In this document: positions 8,447 through 17,413 of the stretch, one piece after another
Position numbering within the stretch: the stretch's first letter is position 1
Layout: each line of letters opens with the position of its first letter
Assembly (NCBI RefSeq): GCF_000423845.1
Contig: NZ_AUIT01000007.1
Location: forward strand, 26,956-90,955
Source of the DNA: Thermodesulfobacterium hveragerdense DSM 12571
Lineage (GTDB): Bacteria; Desulfobacterota; Thermodesulfobacteria; Thermodesulfobacteriales; Thermodesulfobacteriaceae
DNA length: 64,000 nucleotides
Direction: 5' to 3'
Position numbers and translations under genes: made by a program
Notes under the pieces: generated by a model
Database searches by the model: none
Told to the model about the DNA's origin: nothing
The model's input: the letters and a program-made list of their open reading frames with translations, nothing else

Positions 8447-8454
8447 GATGTTTT

Positions 8455-9855
8455 ATGCAACTTAAACTTTATCCTGAAGATACCATTGCTGCTATTTCTA
8501 CACCCTTAGGGCGTGGAGCTATAGGTGTCATCAAAATAAGCGGTGAGTCTGCTTTATCTATTTTAAAACAAATATTTAAAACTAAAAAACCTCAACCTTC
8601 CTTTCAGTCTCATCGACTTTACTATGGTTTTATCGTGGACCCAGAAACAGAAAGAGTAGTAGACGAGGTTATGGCAGTTTACATGCAAAAACCTAAGACA
8701 TATACAAGAGAAGATGTGGTAGAGATTTATGCTCATAGTGGGACTCTTATTTTAAAAAAGATCTTAGAACTTGTTTTAAAAGCAGGGGCAAGGCTTGCTC
8801 AACCAGGAGAGTTTACTTTAAGGGCTTACCTCAACGGAAGGATTGACCTTTCTCAAGCAGAAGCCATTCAAGAGTTGATCTCAGCCAAAACAGAAAAGGC
8901 TCTCCAACTCTCCTTAAATACCCTTTTAGGCAGGCTTTCAGAAAAGATAAACCAGATAAGACAAAATCTCTTAGACCTTCTAGCTCAGGTAGAAAGCGCC
9001 ATAGACTTTCCAGAAGAAAACCTTGAGATACTTGAACCACCTCAACTTATCGAAAAAATAAGCTCTCAAATTATCCCTCAATTACAACAGCTTATCAAAA
9101 ATTATCAAGAAGGAAAGATATATAAAGAAGGTATCAGTTTAGTGATAGCCGGAAAACCTAACGTAGGCAAATCCTCTCTAATGAACGCCCTTTTAAAAGA
9201 AGAACGAGCTATCGTTACCCCTATCCCTGGGACTACCAGGGACTTTTTAGAAGAAGAGGCAACCATCGAGGGACTTCCGGTTAAACTTATAGACACTGCC
9301 GGGATAAGGGCTACAGAAGATCCTATAGAAAAAATAGGGGTAGAAAGGGCTAAACACAAGTTTAAAGAGGCAGACCTTATCTTGTTTTTGGTAGACGTAA
9401 GTTCTCCTCCTTCTGAAGAAGAAAAAAACCTTTTTGAAGAGGTAAAAATCTACCCCCACTTGGTTTTAATCAACAAGATAGACTTAATACCAAACTATTT
9501 AGAAGCATGGGAGAAAGAACTGGAAAAATGGGGGGTCAAAGACTACTTACCTATTTCTGTAAAAGAAGGAAAAAACTTAGACCTTTTAGGTAAAAAAATC
9601 TTTGAAAAAATCACCGGAGGTAAAGAACCAGAGATACCTGATTTAGTACCTAACTTAAGACAAAAAATTTCTTTAGAAAAGGCGATAAGGTATCTAAAAA
9701 ACGCTTTAGAAGAGCTTAAAAAACCTAATCCCCTTCCTGAGATCATCTCTATAGAAATAAGAGAGGCGATTTCTGCTCTTTCTGAAATCATAGGAGAGGT
9801 TACCACCGAAGACCTTTTGACTCAAATCTTTTCGACTTTTTGTATAGGAAAATAA
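8455..9855 (+). CDS. mnmE: tRNA uridine-5-carboxymethylaminomethyl modification GTPase MnmE
   Basis: 466 residues. The N-terminal tetrahydrofolate-binding domain (EDTIAAISTPLGRGAIGVIKISG onward) is followed by a helical domain with an inserted G domain: G1 GKPNVGKSS (about residue 231), G2/G3 with GTTRDF and DTAGIR, and G4 NKID. The last four residues are CIGK, the catalytic Cys motif. With MnmG it modifies U34 of tRNAs reading NNA/NNG codons. The start at ATG 8455 fits the family, though no clear Shine-Dalgarno is seen behind the hairpin. Confidence 0.97.
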   Translation: MQLKLYPEDTIAAISTPLGRGAIGVIKISGESALSILKQIFKTKKPQPSFQSHRLYYGFIVDPETERVVDEVMAVYMQKPKTYTREDVVEIYAHSGTLILKKILELVLKAGARLAQPGEFTLRAYLNGRIDLSQAEAIQELISAKTEKALQLSLNTLLGRLSEKINQIRQNLLDLLAQVESAIDFPEENLEILEPPQLIEKISSQIIPQLQQLIKNYQEGKIYKEGISLVIAGKPNVGKSSLMNALLKEERAIVTPIPGTTRDFLEEEATIEGLPVKLIDTAGIRATEDPIEKIGVERAKHKFKEADLILFLVDVSSPPSEEEKNLFEEVKIYPHLVLINKIDLIPNYLEAWEKELEKWGVKDYLPISVKEGKNLDLLGKKIFEKITGGKEPEIPDLVPNLRQKISLEKAIRYLKNALEELKKPNPLPEIISIEIREAISALSEIIGEVTTEDLLTQIFSTFCIGK

Positions 9856-9869
9856 TTGCAGAGGGATAG

Positions 9870-10643
9870 ATGTACGTCCTTTCTTTAGCAGGGTTTGACC
9901 CTTCAGGAGGAGCAGGAATTTTAGTAGATGTTAAGGTCTTTTCTCTGTTAGGTTTAAAAGGAGGTGGTATACCTACTGCCCTTACCCTGCAAAACACCTC
10001 TGTTTTCAAAGGCTGGGTCCCTATAGATTTAGATTACTTTAAAGAAGCTTTACAGATGGTGTTTTCTGACCTAACTGTAACCGGCGTAAAAATAGGTATG
10101 GTTGGGTCTTGCGAGGTGTTAGAAATACTTGTCTTTTACCTTAGAAAATATCGGCAGCAACTTTCAGCAGTAGTTTATGACCCTGTGCTTAAGGCTACCC
10201 TAAATCATCCTCTTTTTTCTTCTGAAGAATTTTTAGACTTGGTCAAAAGGGAGCTACTACCTCTTTTAGACTTTATTACCCCTAATCTTTATGAAGCTTC
10301 TTTGCTAACCGGTAAACATATAAACACTGCAGAAGATTTAGAGGAGGCAGCCAAAAACCTTTTGGAATATGGATGCAGGCAGGTGGTGATTACAGGTTAT
10401 CAAAGGAAGAATAAAATTTACGACTATTTCTTTTCAAAAGAAAATAAAGTGTCCTTAGGGAAAAAAAAGTTAAACCTTGAGTTTCATGGGACTGGGTGTG
10501 CTTTTTCTTCAAGTCTTTTGAGTTTTTTAGTTAAAGGTTTTCCTCCTTTTTTTGCCTTTAAAAAAGCCAAAAATTGGTTATACTTATACCTCAAAAAAGC
10601 AAGCGTTCAACCTTTAGGAGGGAAAATATGCCTATTTCTTTAG
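9870..10643 (+). CDS. thiD: Hydroxymethylpyrimidine/phosphomethylpyrimidine kinase (ThiD)
   Basis: 257 residues, ribokinase fold. It phosphorylates HMP and HMP-P for thiamine synthesis. Visible: SLAGFDPSGGAGILVDVKVF at the N-terminus, TALTLQNT, KIGMVGS, VYDPVLKAT, ITPNLYEASLLTG and the C-terminal anion hole/catalytic HGTGCAFSSSL. No other thi genes are nearby and no TPP riboswitch was seen. Its last 16 bases overlap gatC, so it is read into the gatCA operon. Confidence 0.88.
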   Translation: MYVLSLAGFDPSGGAGILVDVKVFSLLGLKGGGIPTALTLQNTSVFKGWVPIDLDYFKEALQMVFSDLTVTGVKIGMVGSCEVLEILVFYLRKYRQQLSAVVYDPVLKATLNHPLFSSEEFLDLVKRELLPLLDFITPNLYEASLLTGKHINTAEDLEEAAKNLLEYGCRQVVITGYQRKNKIYDYFFSKENKVSLGKKKLNLEFHGTGCAFSSSLLSFLVKGFPPFFAFKKAKNWLYLYLKKASVQPLGGKICLFL

Positions 10644-10924
10644 AAGAAGTACTTAAGATCGCCCACTTATGCAGGCTTGAATTTGACGAAGAGGAGGCTA
10701 AAAAGTTTTCTGAAGAGCTTTCTAAAATTTTAGACTATTTTGAAACCTTACAAACCTTAGACACTCAAGATGTACCACCTACCTTTCATGCCGTAAAACT
10801 CCCTACCCCTTACAGAGAAGATGAAGTTAAATCTTTTGATAACATAGAAGGGTTGCTTGCTAACTCTCCTAAGGTGAAAGATAACATGATAGTGGTTCCT
10901 AAAGTAGTGAAATCTCCTGCATAA
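10628..10924 (+). CDS. gatC: Asp-tRNA(Asn)/Glu-tRNA(Gln) amidotransferase subunit C (GatC)
   Basis: 98 residues from ATG 10628, chosen because TTTAGGAGGG lies just upstream and the product then begins MPISLEEVLKIAHLCRLEF, as in GatC. The frame is open further upstream (to 10574) but that part is inside thiD. GatC stabilises GatA and bridges it to GatB. Conserved features: DYFETLQTLDTQDVPPTFH and a C-terminal PKVVKSP. It precedes gatA by 18 bases; gatB is not in the window. Confidence 0.93.
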   Translation: MPISLEEVLKIAHLCRLEFDEEEAKKFSEELSKILDYFETLQTLDTQDVPPTFHAVKLPTPYREDEVKSFDNIEGLLANSPKVKDNMIVVPKVVKSPA

Positions 10925-10942
10925 ACTCAAGAGAGGTGAGTA

Positions 10943-12412
10943 ATGAAAGGCACAACAATAACAGAGTTTACCATAAAAATTGCTTTGGAGATGCTTGAAA
11001 AAGGAGAGATAAGCTCTGTTGAGCTTGTGGAAGAAACGTTTAACCAAATTAAAAGGTTTGATCCTGAGGTCAAGGCCTTTTTACATCTGTTTGAAGAAGA
11101 AGCCCTTTTAAAAGCCAAGGAAGCTGATGAAAAACGAAAAAAAGGTGAAAAAGGAAGCCTTTTAGGAATTCCCCTTTCTATTAAAGACAACATCTGTGTC
11201 AAAGGACATCCTACTACCTGTGGTTCCAAAATTTTAGAAAACTTTATCGCCCCTTATGAAGCTACGGTGGTTGAAAAACTAAAGGCTGAAGGGGCTGTGT
11301 TGATAGGAAAGACAAACTTAGATGAGTTTGCCATGGGATCTTCTACAGAAAATTCTGCCTTTTTTACCACAAAAAATCCCTGGGATTTAGAAAGGGTTCC
11401 TGGAGGCTCATCTGGTGGTTCTGCCGCGGCTGTAGCTGTAAGGATGGGGATTGGGTCTTTAGGCTCTGATACCGGAGGGTCAATCAGACAACCTGCCGCT
11501 TTTTGTGGAGTAGTGGGATTAAAACCTACCTATGGCCTGGTCTCTCGTTATGGTTTGGTAGCCTTTGCCTCTTCTTTAGATCAGATCGGACCTTTCGGAT
11601 TAACTGTAGAAGATATTGCTATACTTTTAAAAGCCATCGCAGGAAAGGATGAAAAAGACTCTACCTCTGCCGCGGTTAGCATACCAGACTACTTACAAGT
11701 GATAAATCAAAACGAAAAAACTAAATTTACCATAGGCCTTCCTAAGGAATATCTCCAAACCGAAATGGACCCAGAAATAAAACAAAAGATCGAAGAGGTA
11801 GTAAACCTACTCAGGAAAACCCATGATATTAAAGAAGTGTCTTTACCTCATACCCCCTATGCAGTAGCTACTTATTACATTATCGCTCCTGCTGAGGCTT
11901 CATCAAATCTGGCACGTTACGACGGTGTTAAATATGGATTAAGAGTAGAAAGCTCTAATCTAATCGACATGTATAAAAAAACCAGAGCCAAAGGGTTTGG
12001 GAAAGAAGTAAAAAGAAGGATCATGATAGGGACTTATGCCCTTTCTGCCGGATACTATGATGCCTTTTATCTCAAGGCCTCTAAGGTGAGAACCCTGATT
12101 TTAAGGGACTTTTTAGAGGCTTTTAAACAGGTTGACCTCTTAATCACCCCTGTAACCCCTACCCCACCTTTTAAAATAGGAGAAAAGATTACTGACCCCT
12201 TGCAGATGTATCTTTCTGACATCTTCACCATCCCGGTTAATCTGGCAGGACTTCCTGGTCTTAGCCTACCAGTAGGTCTTAACTCAGAGGGTCTTCCTAT
12301 AGGTTTACAGATAATAGGACCTCATTTTAGAGAAGATTTACTCCTTAGCTTGGCCTATCAAATAGAAAAAATGATAGACCAAAGGTTTGTACCTCCTCTG
12401 TTAAAAAGTTAA
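10943..12412 (+). CDS. gatA: Asp-tRNA(Asn)/Glu-tRNA(Gln) amidotransferase subunit A (GatA)
   Basis: 489 residues, amidase-signature enzyme that releases ammonia from glutamine for GatB-dependent transamidation of mischarged tRNA. The Ser-cisSer-Lys triad elements are visible: Lys in IPLSIKDNICVKG, and the Gly/Ser-rich core VPGGSSGGSAAAVA with DTGGSIRQPAAFCG. The C-terminal part holds NLAGLPGLSLPVG. GAGAGGTGAG precedes the ATG. gatB must be elsewhere. Confidence 0.97.
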   Translation: MKGTTITEFTIKIALEMLEKGEISSVELVEETFNQIKRFDPEVKAFLHLFEEEALLKAKEADEKRKKGEKGSLLGIPLSIKDNICVKGHPTTCGSKILENFIAPYEATVVEKLKAEGAVLIGKTNLDEFAMGSSTENSAFFTTKNPWDLERVPGGSSGGSAAAVAVRMGIGSLGSDTGGSIRQPAAFCGVVGLKPTYGLVSRYGLVAFASSLDQIGPFGLTVEDIAILLKAIAGKDEKDSTSAAVSIPDYLQVINQNEKTKFTIGLPKEYLQTEMDPEIKQKIEEVVNLLRKTHDIKEVSLPHTPYAVATYYIIAPAEASSNLARYDGVKYGLRVESSNLIDMYKKTRAKGFGKEVKRRIMIGTYALSAGYYDAFYLKASKVRTLILRDFLEAFKQVDLLITPVTPTPPFKIGEKITDPLQMYLSDIFTIPVNLAGLPGLSLPVGLNSEGLPIGLQIIGPHFREDLLLSLAYQIEKMIDQRFVPPLLKS

Positions 12413-12430
12413 CATCCAAGGATAAGGCCC

Positions 12431-13306
12431 ATGAAAAAAAAGGCACTTGGCAAAGGGCTTTCTGAACTAATCCCTGACATAGACCAGGAGATCTCTTTAC
12501 AAGAAAAAGCTGACCATAAAGGCATAAGGTTTATTCCTGTAGATTACATACTTTTTTCTCCACTACAACCCAGATTAGTGTACAAAGAAGATGAAGAGTT
12601 TGAAGAGCTGGTTAAGTCCATAAAAGAGACAGGGATTTTGCAACCTATTTTAGTACGAGAAAAAGGAGAAGGGTTGTTTGAGTGTATTGCAGGAGAACGC
12701 AGGCTTAGAGCTTGTAAAAAAGCTGGAATCTCTGAAGTCCCTGCCATCATCAAAAACCTTTCTGATGAAGAGGTCTTAGTAGTTGCGTTGATAGAAAACT
12801 TGCAGAGGAAAAATCTAAATCCTTTAGAAGAGGCGATAGCTTATAAAAACCTTGCAGAAAAGTTCGGTTATACTCAAGAAGAGATTGCAGCCAAAGTAGG
12901 TAAAGACCGTGCCACTGTAGCTAATCTTCTCAGGCTTTTAAACCTTCCTCAAGAAATTCAGCAAGACCTTATGGAGGAAAAGCTTACGGTAGGTCATGCT
13001 AAGGCCCTTCTATCCCTAATTTCTAAAGAAAAACAATTAGAGGTAAGAAACCTTATCCTGCAAAAAGGACTTTCAGTAAGAGAAACTGAAAGGCTGGTTA
13101 ACAAGCTTTTAGCAGGAGATAAATCAAAAAAAATAAAACAACCTGACCCTAATCTTTTATATTTGTCTGAAGAAATAAGTAAACTGGTTGGCACAAAGGT
13201 TAACGTAAAAGTACAAAACAAAAAAACCTATTTTATCTTTGAGTTTGAAGAAACAGAAAGGGTAGAAGATTTTTTGGAAACTCTTAAAAAAGCCTTTGGT
13301 ATTTAG
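12431..13306 (+). CDS. parB: Chromosome-partitioning protein ParB
   Basis: 291 residues. The N-terminus KKALGKGLSELIPDI is the ParA-interacting motif. A ParB/CTPase domain follows (LQPRLVYKEDEEFEELVKSIKETGILQPILVR, then CIAGERRLRACKKAG and VALIENLQRKNLNPLEEA), a helix-turn-helix (YTQEEIAAKVGKDRATVANLLRLL) and a C-terminal dimerisation domain. parA is not adjacent: gatA lies 18 bases upstream. No parS-like 16-mer was spotted by eye in the window. Confidence 0.95.
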   Translation: MKKKALGKGLSELIPDIDQEISLQEKADHKGIRFIPVDYILFSPLQPRLVYKEDEEFEELVKSIKETGILQPILVREKGEGLFECIAGERRLRACKKAGISEVPAIIKNLSDEEVLVVALIENLQRKNLNPLEEAIAYKNLAEKFGYTQEEIAAKVGKDRATVANLLRLLNLPQEIQQDLMEEKLTVGHAKALLSLISKEKQLEVRNLILQKGLSVRETERLVNKLLAGDKSKKIKQPDPNLLYLSEEISKLVGTKVNVKVQNKKTYFIFEFEETERVEDFLETLKKAFGI

Positions 13307-13322
13307 AACTATTTTCTAACAT

Positions 13323-13664
13323 TTAGGCCCTTACATAGGCATATCCTTCCTGTTGCAGCTCTACTAAAGCTTTAATACCAGCAGGAACGGTCTTACCTCC
13401 TTTAGGCACTGCCTCAAAAGGTATGTTAAATCCTTTTAAAGCGTTTTCACAAAAATAAACCTCTCCTCCTAAAGCAAGTAGCTCGTTAAAAAGGTCTGTA
13501 TAAGAAGTAAAATCTTTTAAAACGGTTATTCCTTCAAAGTTAACGATTATTTTAACCAAAGGTTGTTCTTCAGACCTACAAGCATTAAGAAAATTTTTCG
13601 CCATCTTTAAAGCTGGTACAAACCTATCAGATTGAGGAACATGTAATAAAAGCTTTAACCCCAT
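13323..13664 (-). CDS. DsrE/DsrF-like family protein
   Basis: 113 residues from the ATG at 13662-13664, chosen because a strong GAGGAGGG lies directly upstream; the frame is open 15 bases further. The sequence KLLLHVPQSDRFVPALKMAKNFLNACR, VKIIVNFEGITVL and VYFCENALKGFNIPFEAVPKGGKTVPAGIKALVELQQEGYAYVR follows the DsrE-like fold: a Rossmann-like sulfur-relay family, with one Cys (in YFCENAL) at the usual active position. Function is uncertain. It follows gpsA closely and ends 16 bases from the convergent parB. Confidence 0.7.
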   Translation of the reverse strand: MGLKLLLHVPQSDRFVPALKMAKNFLNACRSEEQPLVKIIVNFEGITVLKDFTSYTDLFNELLALGGEVYFCENALKGFNIPFEAVPKGGKTVPAGIKALVELQQEGYAYVRA

Positions 13665-13679
13665 ACTTACCCTCCTCAC

Positions 13680-14696
13680 CTATGATAATATATCCAAGCT
13701 TTCAAACTCTTTTTTAAGCCTCCTTGAAAGGAGCCTTTTTAAACATTTTTGAGGGTTTTCCTTTTCAAAAAGGACATGGTAAACCTCTTCACAGATAGGC
13801 ATCTCTATCTTAAAATGACGGGCTAAACTTCTTACTACCTTAGCAGTTTTAACTCCTTCAGCTACCTCTCTCAAGTTTTGCAGGATATCTTCTAATTTTT
13901 CTCCCTTCCCTATTCGGTATCCTACTTGATAATTCCGAGAAAGGGCACCTGTACAGGTTAAAACAAGATCTCCAAGGCCTGCAAGACCATAAAAAGTAGA
14001 AGGCTGTCCACCCATCTTGATACCTAAACGTATCATCTCTATAAGACCACGGGTTATCAAAGAAGCCCTGGCATTAAGTCCTAATTGAAGTCCGTCGCAA
14101 ATCCCAGAAGCTATGGCTATCACGTTTTTTATGGCACCAGCAATCTCAACCCCAAGGGGATCATCACTTCTGTAAACCCTAAAATAAGGCTGAGCTATTA
14201 GTTCTTGGATCCTTTTGGTTTCTTCTTCTTTTTTACCTGCCAAAACCACCGCTGTAGGAAGCTCCTTAGCCACCTCTTTAGCAAAAGAAGGTCCTCCCAA
14301 CACCATCACTTCGCAACCCTCAGGCAACAACTCCGTTAATATATTATAAGGAGTCTTTCCTGTTTCTAAGTCTATCCCCTTGATAGCAGAAACATGATAT
14401 TTTATCCGTTCAGCCAAAGATTTTAACCCTTCTAACAGATGTCTTAAGGCATAGGAAGGCACCACCCAAAAAATTGCCTCAGAGTTACCAAAAGCTTCTT
14501 CCGGGTCTAAGGTAGCTTTTAATTTTTTAGGAAGCTTAATTCCGGGAAGGTAAAAAGGATTTTCTTTTTCCTTATTGATGCTATCACAAACGACTTCCCT
14601 TCTAACTAAAAGAGAAACCTCGATGTCTTTTGAGGCTAATACCCTACCTAAGGCTGTTCCCCAACTTCCTCCTCCTATTACCGTTATCTTCTTCAT
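13680..14696 (-). CDS. gpsA: NAD(P)-dependent glycerol-3-phosphate dehydrogenase (GpsA)
   Basis: 338 residues. It reduces dihydroxyacetone phosphate to sn-glycerol-3-phosphate for phospholipid synthesis. The N-terminal Rossmann motif is ITVIGGGSWGTALGRVLA; further signatures are AIKGIDLETG, LGGPSFAKEVAKELPTAV, the catalytic Lys in GVEIAGAIKNVIAIASGICDGL, and GLAGLGDLVLTCTG. It lies downstream of the solute-binding protein gene and 15 bases before the DsrE-like gene. Confidence 0.96.
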   Translation of the reverse strand: MKKITVIGGGSWGTALGRVLASKDIEVSLLVRREVVCDSINKEKENPFYLPGIKLPKKLKATLDPEEAFGNSEAIFWVVPSYALRHLLEGLKSLAERIKYHVSAIKGIDLETGKTPYNILTELLPEGCEVMVLGGPSFAKEVAKELPTAVVLAGKKEEETKRIQELIAQPYFRVYRSDDPLGVEIAGAIKNVIAIASGICDGLQLGLNARASLITRGLIEMIRLGIKMGGQPSTFYGLAGLGDLVLTCTGALSRNYQVGYRIGKGEKLEDILQNLREVAEGVKTAKVVRSLARHFKIEMPICEEVYHVLFEKENPQKCLKRLLSRRLKKEFESLDILS

Positions 14697-14715
14697 ATAC
14701 TCATGCCTCTTTTTT

Positions 14716-16350
14716 TTATGGTATCAAGTATTTTTGTTTTTCTTTAGGAACCCACCATTCTTCTAAGTTATACCCTACCCCTATGGCTGAGGTTTTCACC
14801 TCCTGAACCCTTGAGCTGATAGCTTCTAAACTCATAGGTATATAAAGAAACGTATATGGTTGGTCTTCAGCCAAGATCTCTTGCACTTTAAAATAGATTT
14901 TTTTTCTTTTTTTAACGTCTAAAGTATATCTTCCTTGTTCTAAAAGACGATCAAGTTCAAGATTAGCATATCCCACAAAATTTAACCCAGGAGAGACCGT
15001 TTTAGAAGAATGGAAAATGTCGTAAAGGTCTGGGTCTGGGCCAGTAGACCAACCCAAGATAACTGCTTCAAACCTTCTTTTATCTATAAACTGATGGATA
15101 AGGGTTGTCCATTCTAAGGTTCGTATCTTTACCTTTATCCCTATTTTTGAAAGCTCTTGCTGGACAATCTGAGCGGCAAGAAGCCTTGGAAGATTACCTT
15201 GATTAACCAATAGGGTAAACTCAAAGGGTTTACCGTCCTTTTCTAACCAACCTTTTTCGTTTTTCTTAAAACCTGCTTCTAAAAGTAGATTTAAAGCCTT
15301 TTGAGGATCATAAGGACAACTTTTTTCTATCGTTGGGTTGTAAAACCAAGCATCAGGTTTATAAGGACCATAAGCCGGTATCCCCTGACCTAAAAGCGCC
15401 CCCTTTACTATCTTTTGTTTATCTATCGCATAACACAAAGCCTTTCTTACCCTTTTGTCTCTAAAAATCGGATGAGCCAAGTTATACCCTATGTAAGTAA
15501 AGGAAAAAGCAGGATATTTATAGATATGGAAATATTTTTCTATTTTTTCCCTCTGAAGTTTTAAGTATTGAAGAGGGGTCATAGAAATCCAGTCTATACC
15601 TCCAGAACGGAGCTCCATAAAAAGGGTTGTAGGGTCAAGGATGATACGATAGATAAGATAGTTTAAATAAGGTCTACCTTTATAGTAAAGAGGATTAGCT
15701 TTTAAAACAATTTCCTGCTGAGTCTTCCATCGTACCAACGTAAAAGGGCCATTACCGATGGGATTTCTTCCAAAAACATTTTTTAAATAATCAAGGTCCT
15801 TTCCCTCAAGCAGATGTTTCGGAAGAACCACCAAGTTACCCCAAGAAGAAAGAGCTAAAGCAAAAGGCCTTTTATAGGTAACCCTAAAGGTATAACGATC
15901 AAGCACCTCAAACTTTTCTACCTCAAGAAAATCGCTGGCATAGGGAGTAGGTATCTTAGGGTCAGTAATCAACCGGTAACCAAAAGCTACATCCTCTGCT
16001 GTAACCTCAACCCCATCACTCCACTTAACCCCTTTTTTTAAATAGAAGGTAAAAGTTTTTTGATCCTCCGATATTTCATACCTTTCAGCCAGGTCACCTA
16101 CAAGATTAAGGTCAGGTCCGTATTTAACCACTCCCAAAAATAGATGCCCCCCTATCGTATGACTCATAACATCTGTGGCTATCATAGGCACCATCACGCT
16201 GGCATCAGCTATAGCTCCTATAACCAGGGCATCTCCATAATCTTTAGAAAGACGCTGTTTTGAAGAAGTTCCATATAATGAAATCACCACTCCAAAGCTC
16301 AAGGTTAAACATAAAACTAATAAAACTAAAACCTTTGGTTTCAACGACAT
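14716..16350 (-). CDS. Family 5 extracellular solute-binding protein (peptide ABC transporter type)
   Basis: 544 residues. A hydrophobic N-terminal segment (residues 6-27) without a lipobox suggests periplasmic export or membrane anchoring. The family 5 pattern is clear: LAERYEISEDQKTFTFYLKKGVKWSDGVEVTAEDVAFGYRL near residues 85-125, NPIGNGPFTLVRW, and RDKRVRKALCYAIDKQKIVKGAL. Such proteins bind oligopeptides, nickel or other small ligands for ABC importers. No permease or ATPase genes lie next to it, so the partner transporter and ligand are unknown. Confidence 0.85.
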   Translation of the reverse strand: MSLKPKVLVLLVLCLTLSFGVVISLYGTSSKQRLSKDYGDALVIGAIADASVMVPMIATDVMSHTIGGHLFLGVVKYGPDLNLVGDLAERYEISEDQKTFTFYLKKGVKWSDGVEVTAEDVAFGYRLITDPKIPTPYASDFLEVEKFEVLDRYTFRVTYKRPFALALSSWGNLVVLPKHLLEGKDLDYLKNVFGRNPIGNGPFTLVRWKTQQEIVLKANPLYYKGRPYLNYLIYRIILDPTTLFMELRSGGIDWISMTPLQYLKLQREKIEKYFHIYKYPAFSFTYIGYNLAHPIFRDKRVRKALCYAIDKQKIVKGALLGQGIPAYGPYKPDAWFYNPTIEKSCPYDPQKALNLLLEAGFKKNEKGWLEKDGKPFEFTLLVNQGNLPRLLAAQIVQQELSKIGIKVKIRTLEWTTLIHQFIDKRRFEAVILGWSTGPDPDLYDIFHSSKTVSPGLNFVGYANLELDRLLEQGRYTLDVKKRKKIYFKVQEILAEDQPYTFLYIPMSLEAISSRVQEVKTSAIGVGYNLEEWWVPKEKQKYLIP

Positions 16351-16352
16351 GC

Positions 16353-16844
16353 TTATTCCTGTAAAGAGCTAATCCGAGGTTTTTTAAAAATTTTTATTCC
16401 CTTATATATTATTAAAATAAACCTGCTCACTACCACCAAAACGATGGCAAAAGCCCACCAAAAAACCTCAAACCCTGTGGCCTTCCCTTCAAAAAGATGT
16501 ATCATAAATTCTCTTATCAAGAAGGCTATCAAAACCTCTATCAGGATTTCCATACTCACTGCCTCGTGTTCAAAATAATCTACAAAAGCCCTTATCAATT
16601 CGAGTACAACTATCAAACTCAATACGTTGGTTACCAGATCTTTAAAACTTGCCCTAACGGTAGGTTCAGTAAAAACAAAGGTAAGGTCTTTAACGGTCTT
16701 TAAAATTCCTATACCTAAACTTATGATCAAAATGATGATGGCTAAATTAAAAGCAAGCTTAATGATACCTTTATAGACACAAAGGATGACATTTTGTAAA
16801 GCCTCTAACTGGGAAGGTGGACTACAGGGAAGGTCTTTTTTCAT
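16353..16844 (-). CDS. PsiE-like membrane protein
   Basis: 163 residues with four predicted membrane helices (about residues 28-50, 65-88, 98-116, 124-146). The sequence between helices 2 and 3 (LELIRAFVDYFEHEAVSMEILIEVLIAFLIREFMIHLFEG) fits the PsiE family, phosphate-starvation-inducible proteins of unknown biochemical role. It starts four bases inside the thpR stop and ends three bases before the solute-binding protein gene, so it belongs to the same transcript. Confidence 0.7.
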   Translation of the reverse strand: MKKDLPCSPPSQLEALQNVILCVYKGIIKLAFNLAIIILIISLGIGILKTVKDLTFVFTEPTVRASFKDLVTNVLSLIVVLELIRAFVDYFEHEAVSMEILIEVLIAFLIREFMIHLFEGKATGFEVFWWAFAIVLVVVSRFILIIYKGIKIFKKPRISSLQE

Positions 16845-17413
16845 ACCTTTAGTCCTACCTCCTTAAAGATTTTATAGACAGGACCTTTAGGGGTTAGGTT
16901 GCTCTCAAAAAAATCAATCTTTCTTACAGGGAACCTTATACCTTCAAGCTTTTCAGCCTGTTTGTAAAGGTTCTTAAAGTAGTCTTCAAAGACTGCCTTA
17001 TCTTTTATTTCTTTTATCCTAAATAGGGTGATATGGGGATGAAACCTTTGATCAAGGCCTAACTTAAATTTTTTAAAGGCTTTATGTAAATCTTCTACCA
17101 GTTTAAACAAAGTCCCTGAATCTTCTTTAACCCCTATCCAAACCACCCTGGGATTGCCTTTTTCAGGGAAAAACCCAAGTTTATCTATGGATAAAACAAA
17201 ACTTTGATGTTGGGTAGCCACCTTTTCTACAGACTTAACCAACCTTTCCAAAAGGTTAGCCCCTATTTCTCCGAAAAAAACTAAGGTAAGATGAAAATTT
17301 TCCAGTTCTACCCATTTAGTCCTAAGACCCTCTGGTTGTTTAACTTTTTCTAAATCAGCAAGACCTTTCTTCAACTCCGAGGGCAAATCTATACCTAAGA
17401 AAACTCTCATCAT
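16841..17413 (-). CDS. thpR: RNA 2',3'-cyclic phosphodiesterase (ThpR/LigT)
   Basis: 190 residues, a 2H phosphoesterase. The two catalytic HxT motifs are seen: FHLTLVFFGE (about residue 43) and FHPHITLFR (about residue 126). The opening RVFLGIDLPSELK is typical. Such enzymes hydrolyse 2',3'-cyclic phosphate RNA ends. The gene starts 59 bases inside the cinA 3' end, but a perfect AAGGAGG sits just upstream of ATGATG, so the overlap is real. Confidence 0.93.
   Translation of the reverse strand: MMRVFLGIDLPSELKKGLADLEKVKQPEGLRTKWVELENFHLTLVFFGEIGANLLERLVKSVEKVATQHQSFVLSIDKLGFFPEKGNPRVVWIGVKEDSGTLFKLVEDLHKAFKKFKLGLDQRFHPHITLFRIKEIKDKAVFEDYFKNLYKQAEKLEGIRFPVRKIDFFESNLTPKGPVYKIFKEVGLKV

Noticed and set aside
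9856..9869. Possible TPP riboswitch before thiD
   Set aside because: There are only 14 bases between mnmE and thiD, so no room for an aptamer.
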